14,121 bases of DNA from Candidatus Poribacteria bacterium (GTDB lineage Bacteria; Poribacteria; WGA-4E; WGA-3G). This document shows, piece after piece, positions 1 through 6,096 of this stretch (within the stretch, counting starts at the first letter, position 1; every line of letters starts with the position of its first letter). Both the position numbers and the translations under genes were made by a program. The DNA lies in assembly GCA_028818995.1 (NCBI GenBank), contig JAPPMR010000652.1, positions 1 to 14,121 on the forward strand. The letters run 5' to 3'. Below the pieces are notes generated by a model that did not search any database, had not been told where the DNA came from, and saw nothing but the letters and a program-made list of their open reading frames with translations.

Positions 1-1980
1 TTCCAATCGTAGTCCCGTCATCACCTGCCATTTTGTGGTAAGAGGAATATCAAGCATCAGGTATCCTGAGTAGATATTATGGTCCGCGAGGTAGTTATCA
101 GTTGCAAGAGTTGATTCGCGTAATTCAAAGACGCGTGGGGCAATATTTTCAGTTTGGAAAAGCGTTTCTGGTGGTGAGGACAGATCAACAGCTGTGTCAA
201 CATTATCTGAAGGCAAGAATCTGAATCTACGCACATCAAACGAGCGCGCCCTATCCCGCAGGAGACCGCCAAATTTCAAGAAACCTGTTTCCCTTATCGG
301 TAATTTCCAGTCAACACGAGCGTTGTATTCATCATCTTCAAGGTCAAAGAAAAACCGGCTACCGCTATGTGTGACATCGCGGAATGTGTACGTGCCGTCG
401 CCTCTATCTTCATAAATTGCTTCGCGTGTGTCGGGTTCATCGCGCGCCGCTCGTGAGTAGGTAAGTCTCCATTCCATAGAAAGGTCGGATTGGTCTGATG
501 CTATTTCCCTGGAATCAGAATTTTCTTCTGCAGCAACGTTTTGCAATTCCGGTTCTCCAAAATTGAAACCGTGTGTGCCTGCTAATTGTCCTGAAAAGAG
601 CTGGCGTTCGACATATCTCAAGCGTGCACTTCGCAAGTCTGTATTTCTATCTGCGTTAAAACCTTCCCATGTTCGGGTTTGATCTTCTGCGGCATGTGTT
701 GTAAGTGTCCGCAAACTAAGCAGATGATATGGTGAAAACCGAAGGCTGGCATTGACGACACTACCCCAGTCTACTTCATGCCCACTTTGTTCTATGGCAT
801 AATTGGTTACGGGTGAAAGTGTTTTGTTTAATCCTATGCGGAATGCTTTGCGCACCTGCGTACTATAACTATGGCTATTGCCATAGGAGATTACACCGAG
901 ATAACCGAATTGTTTGCCAAAAATTGTATTGCTGTTACCGATACTGAATTTATAGCCTTGATTTACGGGGATCGCATGTCGTTCAGGGGACCAAACGTTA
1001 GAAAAAGCACGTCCGAATTCTTGGATCTCTTCACGGGTAAATCCTGTTGTAGTAAAACGACCACGTTCGCGGATAGGAATTCCATCCGCTTTTTCTTGAA
1101 TAATTTCTGGTAATCTACGCGAACCGTCATCAAACCCCAAAAAGTCAAGACTTCCACCAGGATATGTCAATCCGTCTGTGCCGGTTGCCTGTGTGTTGAA
1201 ACTTGTTGATAGTGATAGCGACATCATCAATGCTTCGGGAAAATCTTTAGTAAATACTTGCACAGAACCGCCAGCAAACCCACCTGGTTGGTCAGGGGAA
1301 AATGTCTTCACGGTTTGAAGACTCGCAAGCAAACTTGCCGGGAAGATGTCCATTGGGACGACTCGCCGATTCGGTTCCGGACTCGGAATTTCCACATTAT
1401 TGAGAAGTGTGTTACTATAACGTTCACCTAACCCACGTACAAATACGTATTTGCCGCCTACAATACTCACACCTGTTACACGCTTAATTGCTTGTGCCGC
1501 TGAAGAGTCTGGCAACCGACTAATTTCTTCAGTACTGATGCTGTCTTCAATTCGAGAACTCCGCATCCGTTTTTCAAGCAAACCGCGTTCCCCAGATTGG
1601 CTTAAGCGAACCTTCATATTAATCGCATTTAACTTTACAACTTGAGATTCCAATGTAACATGTAACGGTTCCGATAAACCTTGGGCGTTGACTTCAATAT
1701 CAGAAAGTACAGCAGCGTTGTAGAAAGGTGCGGATATTTGAAAAGCATAAGTACCAGGTGGCAATTCTAAAGAAAATGCCCCTGTTTCATCAGTTTTTAC
1801 CTTGATGTTTGTGTCTACAATCTTTATTGTCACATCAACTAACGGTGTATCGGTATCGCTATCTACGACGATACCTGTAATTTTTACGGTCTGTTGTGTT
1901 TCTTGGGCAATAGTCTCTTCCGAAAAGATAAATCCAATAACGAGTATTAAGAACAACAATCCGATGCAAACGCCTCTCAT
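1..1980 (-). CDS. TonB-dependent outer-membrane receptor, N-terminal part (cut by window edge)
   Basis: The minus-strand frame is open for 660 codons and runs off the window at base 1, so the C-terminal barrel is missing. Residues 1-26 form a signal peptide with a hydrophobic core (GLLFLILVIGFIF) and a likely cleavage after TIA. Residues about 33-112 are a CarboxypepD_reg-like beta domain (TGIVVDSDTDTPL, PPGTYAFQIS). Residues about 140-245 are the plug: ISRLPDSSAAQAIKRVTGVS, then VRGLGERYSNTLLN, VPMDIFPASLL and a GGFAGGSVQV end. Barrel-type strands follow. The family imports ligands (siderophores, vitamins, glycans) across the outer membrane using TonB/ExbBD energy; the ligand cannot be told here. 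Start chosen at 1980 because a ribosome-binding site lies just before it; an in-frame ATG at 1992 lacks one. It is divergent from the polyprenol kinase gene. I see no frame break in the visible part. Confidence 0.92.
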   Translation of the reverse strand, partial: MRGVCIGLLFLILVIGFIFSEETIAQETQQTVKITGIVVDSDTDTPLVDVTIKIVDTNIKVKTDETGAFSLELPPGTYAFQISAPFYNAAVLSDIEVNAQGLSEPLHVTLESQVVKLNAINMKVRLSQSGERGLLEKRMRSSRIEDSISTEEISRLPDSSAAQAIKRVTGVSIVGGKYVFVRGLGERYSNTLLNNVEIPSPEPNRRVVPMDIFPASLLASLQTVKTFSPDQPGGFAGGSVQVFTKDFPEALMMSLSLSTSFNTQATGTDGLTYPGGSLDFLGFDDGSRRLPEIIQEKADGIPIRERGRFTTTGFTREEIQEFGRAFSNVWSPERHAIPVNQGYKFSIGNSNTIFGKQFGYLGVISYGNSHSYSTQVRKAFRIGLNKTLSPVTNYAIEQSGHEVDWGSVVNASLRFSPYHLLSLRTLTTHAAEDQTRTWEGFNADRNTDLRSARLRYVERQLFSGQLAGTHGFNFGEPELQNVAAEENSDSREIASDQSDLSMEWRLTYSRAARDEPDTREAIYEDRGDGTYTFRDVTHSGSRFFFDLEDDEYNARVDWKLPIRETGFLKFGGLLRDRARSFDVRRFRFLPSDNVDTAVDLSSPPETLFQTENIAPRVFELRESTLATDNYLADHNIYSGYLMLDIPLTTKWQVMTGLRLE

Positions 1981-1992
1981 TTTTCCTCTCAT
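1981..1992 (-). promoter_or_regulatory. Ribosome-binding site deciding the receptor start
   Basis: On the minus strand this 12-base stretch reads ATG, then AGAGGAAAA, then the chosen ATG at 1980. GAGG lies four bases before the 1980 start. The same purine run is the second to fourth codons of an alternative start at 1992, which has no Shine-Dalgarno-like sequence of its own. The downstream start is therefore preferred. Confidence 0.6.
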
Positions 1993-2194
1993 TTTTTAGT
2001 TCGTTGATTTATGATCATACTATTCATCCTCAAAGCAATTTCCAATGACAAAAGAATTTTAACCCGAAATTGAAACAAAATTGTGTAATTTTTTTGGCAA
2101 ATACAAGAAATTATTTTTCTTGTATCAATTTGTATAAATCTGCAATAATAAACCTACACAAGCCTTAACTCTATTGAGCGGAGACTCCAAATTC
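1993..2194. other. Divergent intergenic region
   Basis: AT-rich spacer between the minus-strand receptor and the plus-strand polyprenol kinase gene. It must carry the promoters of both genes. On the minus strand a TAAAAT hexamer occurs about 80 bases upstream of the receptor start, but no convincing -35 box is at the right distance. On the plus strand TATAAA at 2133-2138 and AATAAT at 2144-2149 are -10 candidates, also without a clear -35. The clearest element is the inverted repeat at 2101-2125, listed separately. Confidence 0.5.
2101..2125. repeat. Perfect 10-bp inverted repeat (operator or hairpin candidate)
   Basis: Left arm ATACAAGAAA (2101-2110), spacer TTATT (2111-2115), right arm TTTCTTGTAT (2116-2125); the arms match at all ten positions. 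It sits between two divergent genes, about 70 bases upstream of the polyprenol kinase start and about 120 bases upstream of the receptor start. No gene ends here, so a transcription terminator is unlikely. An operator for a dimeric regulator acting on one or both genes is the simplest inference. It does not resemble a canonical Fur box. Confidence 0.55.
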
Positions 2195-2770
2195 ATGATT
2201 GCGGAATTGCTCAGAAAAACGACCCATCTGGCAGGATTCTTCTTACCATTAATATATATTGTCTTGGAAAAATCCACTATGTTGCTCATTGTCGGGTGTT
2301 TGGCAGGTATTGCGGTGATAGTGGAATTCTTGAAATGGGTATCTGTGCGTTTTAGGGATCTCTTTTTTCGTATTTTCGGATCCATCCTTCGAACCCATGA
2401 ACAGAAGGGAGCAATTACAGGCGCGACTTACTATATCGTCAGTATCTTGCTATGCATTTTCTTTTTTGAGAAGTCTATTGCTATCGTTTGTATTTTTTTT
2501 ATTGTTTTAGGAGATACGGCTGCCGCCTTAGTTGGGAAAAGGTGGGGGCGAACAAAACTTATCGGCAATAAGAGTTTGGAAGGGAGCGCAGCTTGTTTTG
2601 CCATCTGTGCTGTAATCACGCTTTTCTGGCTAAATCCGATTATCGGTCTTGCTGGTGCATTTGTAGCAACTCTTGTAGAACTTTTGCCGCTTCGAATAGA
2701 TGACAACTTGACAATGCCACTCATCTCTGGTGCTGTGATGCAGCTTATGGTTAATTACCTACCGCTATAA
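2195..2770 (+). CDS. Diacylglycerol/polyprenol kinase family membrane protein
   Basis: A 191-residue protein with about seven hydrophobic segments. It begins with the family-like ELLRKTTHLAGFFLPLIY. Its hallmark is GDTAAALVGKRWG followed by KSLEG: Asp107 lies in the GDT motif at the end of a membrane segment and the KSLEG motif is at 126-130. This pattern belongs to the dolichol kinase/phytol kinase/bacterial polyprenol kinase family, usually CTP-dependent enzymes that phosphorylate a lipid alcohol in the inner membrane. The substrate is not decided by sequence alone. ATG at 2195 is preferred: GGAG lies 11 bases upstream, and the open frame extends back only to a TTG at 2174 that adds seven residues without family similarity. 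The upstream spacer separates it from the divergent receptor; trmJ follows 77 bp downstream but has its own promoter-like box. Confidence 0.85.
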   Translation: MIAELLRKTTHLAGFFLPLIYIVLEKSTMLLIVGCLAGIAVIVEFLKWVSVRFRDLFFRIFGSILRTHEQKGAITGATYYIVSILLCIFFFEKSIAIVCIFFIVLGDTAAALVGKRWGRTKLIGNKSLEGSAACFAICAVITLFWLNPIIGLAGAFVATLVELLPLRIDDNLTMPLISGAVMQLMVNYLPL

Positions 2771-2811
2771 TGAGCATCTACGAAAAGTAACCTCGCCTCA
2801 GACAATTCCAC

Positions 2812-2838
2812 TTGACAATTTGTCCGATTTCATATACC
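2812..2838 (+). promoter_or_regulatory. Candidate sigma70-type promoter of trmJ
   Basis: A perfect TTGACA -35 box (2812-2817) is followed by TATACC (2833-2838) at a spacing of 15, shorter than the usual 17. A start about seven bases after the -10 box would fall at about 2845, practically at the trmJ ATG (2848). No Shine-Dalgarno-like sequence precedes that ATG, so the transcript could be leaderless. Confidence 0.45.
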
Positions 2839-2847
2839 TTTATTAGT

Positions 2848-3672
2848 ATGTCAACTGAGACCTACAGAAAACCGATTCAACCGACAGAAAGTTTCCGTGC
2901 AATTCCCGTAGCAGTACCCGATAATCTTGTGAACATCCGAATAATCCTTTTTGAACCGCGTGAGCCGGGAAATATCGGTTCTGTCGCAAGGGTTGTGAAA
3001 GGGATGGGACTGTCGCAGCTTTACCTTGTAAATCCAGTTCCATTTCAGAATGTAGACGCGGCATGGTATATGGCACATGGAGCAAAAGATGTTTTGGAAA
3101 ACTGCAAAGTTGTTCCCGAACTAAAAGATGCACTTGAAGGTGTCCAGTACCTTGTGGGAACAACGCATCGTCGCCGTGATATGCGTTTACCGTCTCCTGT
3201 AACTGCTCGCGAAGCTGCGGACACAATCGCATCTGTTTCACAGGATAAATCAGTCGCCCTACTTTTTGGTCGTGAAGACTTCGGGTTATCAACGGATCAG
3301 ATGAGTCTCTGTCAATTGACGGCAAGCGTGCCGATGGCGACCAAAAACCCATCTCTAAATTTAGCGCAGGCTGTACAAATCTTTGCGTATGAGGTATTTA
3401 TAGCGAGTTTGGGAGAGCATGCACCTGCTGAGATTGACTATGCCGAAGTCAACGCTTTGGAAGAGTTTTATGGACGGGTTACCCGTTTATTAGATAAAGT
3501 CGGCATGTCTCCGTATAATCAGGAATGGGAGACGTATCTGAAGTCGTTACGGCGCGTATTTTCACGCGCTCCGTTAGAAGCACGAGACATTGCTACGCTT
3601 GACATGATATTCTCTACAACCTATCGGCATATTGTGCGGTTAGAAGAGAGATTAGAAAAGACAGAAAAATAA
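2848..3672 (+). CDS. trmJ: tRNA (cytidine/uridine-2'-O-)-methyltransferase TrmJ
   Basis: A 274-residue SPOUT-class methyltransferase. The three motifs of the SpoU/TrmH superfamily are visible: motif 1 EPGNIGSVAR with Asn42 and Arg48, motif 2 LLFGREDFGLS around residues 138-148, and motif 3 NPSLNLAQAVQI from residue 167, which build the trefoil knot that binds S-adenosylmethionine. The C-terminal part (LEEFYGRVTRLLDKVGM, then LRRVFSRAPLEARDIATLD) is the TrmJ-specific extension. TrmJ methylates the ribose 2'-OH at position 32 of the tRNA anticodon loop. It has about 26 more residues at the N-terminus than the E. coli enzyme. The ATG at 2848 is used; the TTG at 2812 would place the -35 box inside the gene. 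Its last codons (RHIVRLE) recur downstream at 5331-5365. Confidence 0.92.
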   Translation: MSTETYRKPIQPTESFRAIPVAVPDNLVNIRIILFEPREPGNIGSVARVVKGMGLSQLYLVNPVPFQNVDAAWYMAHGAKDVLENCKVVPELKDALEGVQYLVGTTHRRRDMRLPSPVTAREAADTIASVSQDKSVALLFGREDFGLSTDQMSLCQLTASVPMATKNPSLNLAQAVQIFAYEVFIASLGEHAPAEIDYAEVNALEEFYGRVTRLLDKVGMSPYNQEWETYLKSLRRVFSRAPLEARDIATLDMIFSTTYRHIVRLEERLEKTEK

Positions 3673-3718
3673 CAGACACACGCAGCGGGTCTTTGTCTGA
3701 TTCGTTATAGAGGAAAAC

Positions 3719-5182
3719 ATGAAAACATTTGGTACTCACGGCCCTGTGAATCCTGAAGATCATTACGTTGTCTCACGCAGTGCGGAACTCGCTGACTTCA
3801 TCAACCGCGTTAAGCTGGGACGATATATCGTTATATTCGCCCCTCGGCAGACAGGCAAAACAACATTCTTTCAATGGGCTCTTAGTGCACTCACAAGCGA
3901 ATCTACAGAAACATATTTCCCGATTGAATTAAATTTTCAGGTTTTTGAAGGCAATAGCGTATCCGATTTTTACACCACACTTTATAAAAGGATTTACGAG
4001 CAGATTGGGAGCGTCTTTCAAAAACGCAGTACCATCCCTTCTGAAGCTTTGACCCAATTCTTAGAGAACACAAAGATAACTGATCACATTGCAATGCTGG
4101 AATTCTTCCAACAGTTCGAAGCTTTTCTTGGAGATGAAAAACTTGTCCTTATCATTGACGAATTTGATGGCATTCCCCGTGATGCTGTAAGTGGTTTCTT
4201 AAATGCGCTCCGCACTATCTATGTTCAACGTTCTATGCGTGAATGTCCCTACAGCATCGGTATTGTAGGGGTTAAGAGCATTACACAACTCAATCTAAAC
4301 CGCTCTATTTCGCCGTTCAATATCCAAGACGAGTTCACTTTGCCGAACTTCACCTTTGAACAAGTGCATGAGCTACTTACACAATATACTGATGAAGTCG
4401 GTCAAACTTTCGCGCCTGAGGTCATTGAGAACATTCACAGACAGACTGCTGGACAACCTTTCCTTGTCAACCGATTCGCGCAGATACTCACAGAGGAGAT
4501 GAACATTCCGAAAACCGAAACAATTACGATGACGCACTTTTCACAAGCACACATAGAAGTCCGAGAAGAAGATAACGCGAACCTTACACATCTGATGACC
4601 AATATCCGTAGAGACCCAAACTATAAAAATATCCTAATGCGGATCGTTTCTTATGAGAGGGGGGTACGCTTCAATCCACGCAGAGAGATCATCAGTGAAC
4701 TTGTTACACTCGGTGTTATCGGAAAAGCACCGGATGGGATGTGTCAAATTGTTAATCCGATTTACCACTATTGCATTCTGCAGGCGTTCAAACCTGAAAT
4801 GAATGGACTTGAACAGGACTACCTCCCTGAAGATACCGATTTTCTGGACTACCTCACGCCGACAGGGCAAATTAATATGGAATTGCTTCTTGATAACTTC
4901 CAAAACTTCATTGCACGCGTAGGGTTTCGGATACTCCAAGTCCCTGAAACGCCAAAGGAATATGTTGGGCAAGACCTCCTCTACGCTTATCTTGACCAGT
5001 TTGTTAGTCTGATTCGTGGTGCAATGTTCCTTGAAGCACAAACGGGACGCGGCAGGATGGATATGATTATCGTTCACAACGGTCACAAATATATCGTTGA
5101 AACAAAGATTTGGGAGGGAGAACGGTGCTATGATGCAGGTAAGAAACAACTGTCCGCATATCTCAAATTAGAACGTGTGTGA
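3719..5182 (+). CDS. AAA-like ATPase with C-terminal PD-(D/E)xK nuclease-like domain (3' end frameshifted)
   Basis: 487 residues to the stop. Residues about 1-290 are an AAA-like NTPase: HYVVSR near the start, Walker A APRQTGKTT (Lys47) and Walker B LVLIIDEFDG (Asp147-Glu148). The linker contains PFLVNRFAQIL, common in this ATPase group (AAA-like, Pfam AAA_35 type). The C-terminal domain has the nuclease signature GRGRMD (Asp448), then IVETK with Glu461 and Lys463, as in PDDEXK_9/DUF1703 proteins. The biological role of such ATPase-nuclease proteins is not settled; defence or mobile-element functions are only possibilities. AGAGGA lies four bases before the ATG. The stop at 5180-5182 is probably not the original one: the adjacent frame continues the family sequence for 43 codons (separate entry). 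The catalytic residues precede the break, so activity may survive. Confidence 0.82.
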   Translation: MKTFGTHGPVNPEDHYVVSRSAELADFINRVKLGRYIVIFAPRQTGKTTFFQWALSALTSESTETYFPIELNFQVFEGNSVSDFYTTLYKRIYEQIGSVFQKRSTIPSEALTQFLENTKITDHIAMLEFFQQFEAFLGDEKLVLIIDEFDGIPRDAVSGFLNALRTIYVQRSMRECPYSIGIVGVKSITQLNLNRSISPFNIQDEFTLPNFTFEQVHELLTQYTDEVGQTFAPEVIENIHRQTAGQPFLVNRFAQILTEEMNIPKTETITMTHFSQAHIEVREEDNANLTHLMTNIRRDPNYKNILMRIVSYERGVRFNPRREIISELVTLGVIGKAPDGMCQIVNPIYHYCILQAFKPEMNGLEQDYLPEDTDFLDYLTPTGQINMELLLDNFQNFIARVGFRILQVPETPKEYVGQDLLYAYLDQFVSLIRGAMFLEAQTGRGRMDMIIVHNGHKYIVETKIWEGERCYDAGKKQLSAYLKLERV

Positions 5183-5312
5183 AGGATATTACGTCGTTTT
5201 TGATCATCGTGCAGAACCGGAACCACTTGTAGAAACAGAAACGATAGATGGTGTGACTATCCGATGTTACGTCATTCCAGTGGTACAGGAAATCCCTTCA
5301 GACCAGGTATAG
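5181..5312 (+). pseudogene. Out-of-frame C-terminal tail of the ATPase/nuclease gene
   Basis: Right after the in-frame TGA, the +1 frame reads EGYYVVFDHRAEPEPLVE, then a stretch ending YVIPVVQEIPSDQV and TAG at 5310-5312. The YYVVFDHR strand and the closing VIPV strand are what I expect at the end of this nuclease family. One extra base within GTGTGTG (5174-5181) explains the break: removing one T gives ERVEGYYVVFDH without interruption. It could be a real recent mutation or a sequencing or assembly error. Confidence 0.75.
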
Positions 5313-5330
5313 GGTTTATGCAAACATGGG

Positions 5331-5376
5331 TCGGCATATCGTGCGGTTGGAGAAGCAGGTAAAGATGTTAAGGTGA
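5331..5376 (+). repeat. Fragment resembling the 3' end of trmJ
   Basis: TCGGCATATCGTGCGGTTGG at 5331-5350 matches the trmJ end at about 3624-3643 with two differences in 20 bases. In frame it reads RHIVRLEKQVKMLR and stops at 5374-5376; the trmJ terminus reads RHIVRLEERLEKTEK. Seven residues in a row agree and the frame is kept, so this looks like the remnant end of a second TrmJ-type reading frame. It lies directly after the ATPase/nuclease gene, so that gene is bracketed by two trmJ ends. Chance similarity cannot be excluded for so short a match. Confidence 0.55.
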
Positions 5377-5383
5377 ATATTGC

Positions 5384-5410
5384 TTGAAAATGTCATCAAT
5401 TTTTGATAAT
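5384..5410 (+). promoter_or_regulatory. Weak promoter candidate for the PEGA/transglutaminase unit
   Basis: TTGAAA (5384-5389) is followed by GATAAT (5405-5410) with a 15-base spacing, or TAATCT (5407-5412) with 17. Either would start transcription about 60 bases before the ATG at 5476. The match is ordinary for AT-rich DNA, so support is weak. Confidence 0.3.
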
Positions 5411-5475
5411 CTTAATAGGCAAAGTTTAAAGCGATTTTGTGAATTTTAGGTAAATTTAGAAAAGGAGAATCATAT

Positions 5476-6060
5476 ATGAATAAATCTATTGGTGTTCTTC
5501 TGTCCGTTGTAATTGGAGGGATTCTGATAGCAGCAATTGTTTTCTTTATAATTCAAAATTCTGGATCTAACCGGGTTGAAATTAAAGCTACTCCAGGAAC
5601 AAAAGTTTTTGCAAAATTACCTGGGGGCGAGGAACAGTTCCTCAACAGTGTTTTGACAAATGCAAATGGTAAAATAAAGGTGGATGTCCCGATTGGTGCG
5701 GACCTCATTTTGAGATATAATAATGAAGAAGAAGTCTTCACTAACGAGATATGGAAGGAAAAGAAGTCGATTTCATATGATTTCAACGCTTTTGTATCTG
5801 TTCAGATTAATGCAGTTCCATGGGCGGAGGTCCTCATAAAGTTGCCTGAAAATGATGATTTTATAACACCGCGGACACAAGATTTCATAATTCCTCCAGA
5901 ACCTAATGAGCAAAATACTAATGTTACGCCTATACGCGGAGGGCTGAAAGTTCCGATTGGCGCAACGATCAAATTGGTGTATCAAGATAAAGAGAAGGTT
6001 TTTTCCTATGAAGAATGGAAAAAAGAATCGCGAATCTCACATAATTTTTCTAATCCATGA
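5476..6060 (+). CDS. Membrane-anchored protein with two PEGA-like repeats
   Basis: 194 residues. Residues about 5-28 are one hydrophobic segment (GVLLSVVIGGILIAAIVFFI), an uncleaved anchor that would place the rest in the periplasm. The remainder is two copies of one beta module: residues about 33-102 (VEIKATPGTKVFAKLPGG, VPIGADLILRY, EEVFTNEIWKEKKSISYDF) and about 107-191 (VQINAVPWAEVLIKLPEN, VPIGATIKLVY, KVFSYEEWKKESRISHNF). The pattern V-x-I-x-A-x-P-x-x-x-V resembles PEGA domains, which are usually extracytoplasmic. The enzymatic role is unknown; a structural or binding role is inferred. AAAGGAG eight bases before the ATG is a strong ribosome-binding site. The next gene starts 36 bp downstream and carries another PEGA-like module, so joint function is likely. 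I do not recognise a named gene. Confidence 0.8.
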   Translation: MNKSIGVLLSVVIGGILIAAIVFFIIQNSGSNRVEIKATPGTKVFAKLPGGEEQFLNSVLTNANGKIKVDVPIGADLILRYNNEEEVFTNEIWKEKKSISYDFNAFVSVQINAVPWAEVLIKLPENDDFITPRTQDFIIPPEPNEQNTNVTPIRGGLKVPIGATIKLVYQDKEKVFSYEEWKKESRISHNFSNP

Positions 6061-6096
6061 TGGTGTTTAAAGGTTTTGAAAATAGGAGATATGTTA

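Larger units (their letters stand above)
5313..5475 (+). other. Intergenic region with trmJ echo and promoter candidate
   Basis: 163 bases between the broken ATPase/nuclease gene and the PEGA-protein gene. The first third holds the fragment resembling the end of trmJ (5331-5365). Then comes an AT-rich stretch with a promoter candidate and a strong Shine-Dalgarno AAAGGAG at 5461-5467 for the gene starting at 5476. I see no RNA gene and no convincing terminator. Confidence 0.55.

Noticed and set aside
2174..2194. TTG start for the polyprenol kinase gene at 2174
   Set aside because: It adds seven residues without family similarity, and the only ribosome-binding-like GGAG lies downstream of it, before the ATG at 2195.
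2843..3352. Antisense open frame over trmJ
   Set aside because: The plus strand encodes well-conserved TrmJ motifs; the antisense product is low-information and Pro/Arg/Leu-rich, as expected of a shadow.
3671..3700. Possible terminator after trmJ (CAGACA ... TGTCTG)
   Set aside because: Only six paired bases with a 15-base loop and no T-run after it.
4634..5149. Antisense open frame over the ATPase/nuclease gene
   Set aside because: The plus-strand frame carries the nuclease motif; no domain or start signal supports the antisense reading.
5171..5182. Programmed +1 frameshifting at GTG TGA in the ATPase/nuclease gene
   Set aside because: A tRNA-Val on GTG cannot re-pair well with TGT in the +1 frame, and no stimulatory element is visible; a one-base insertion is simpler.
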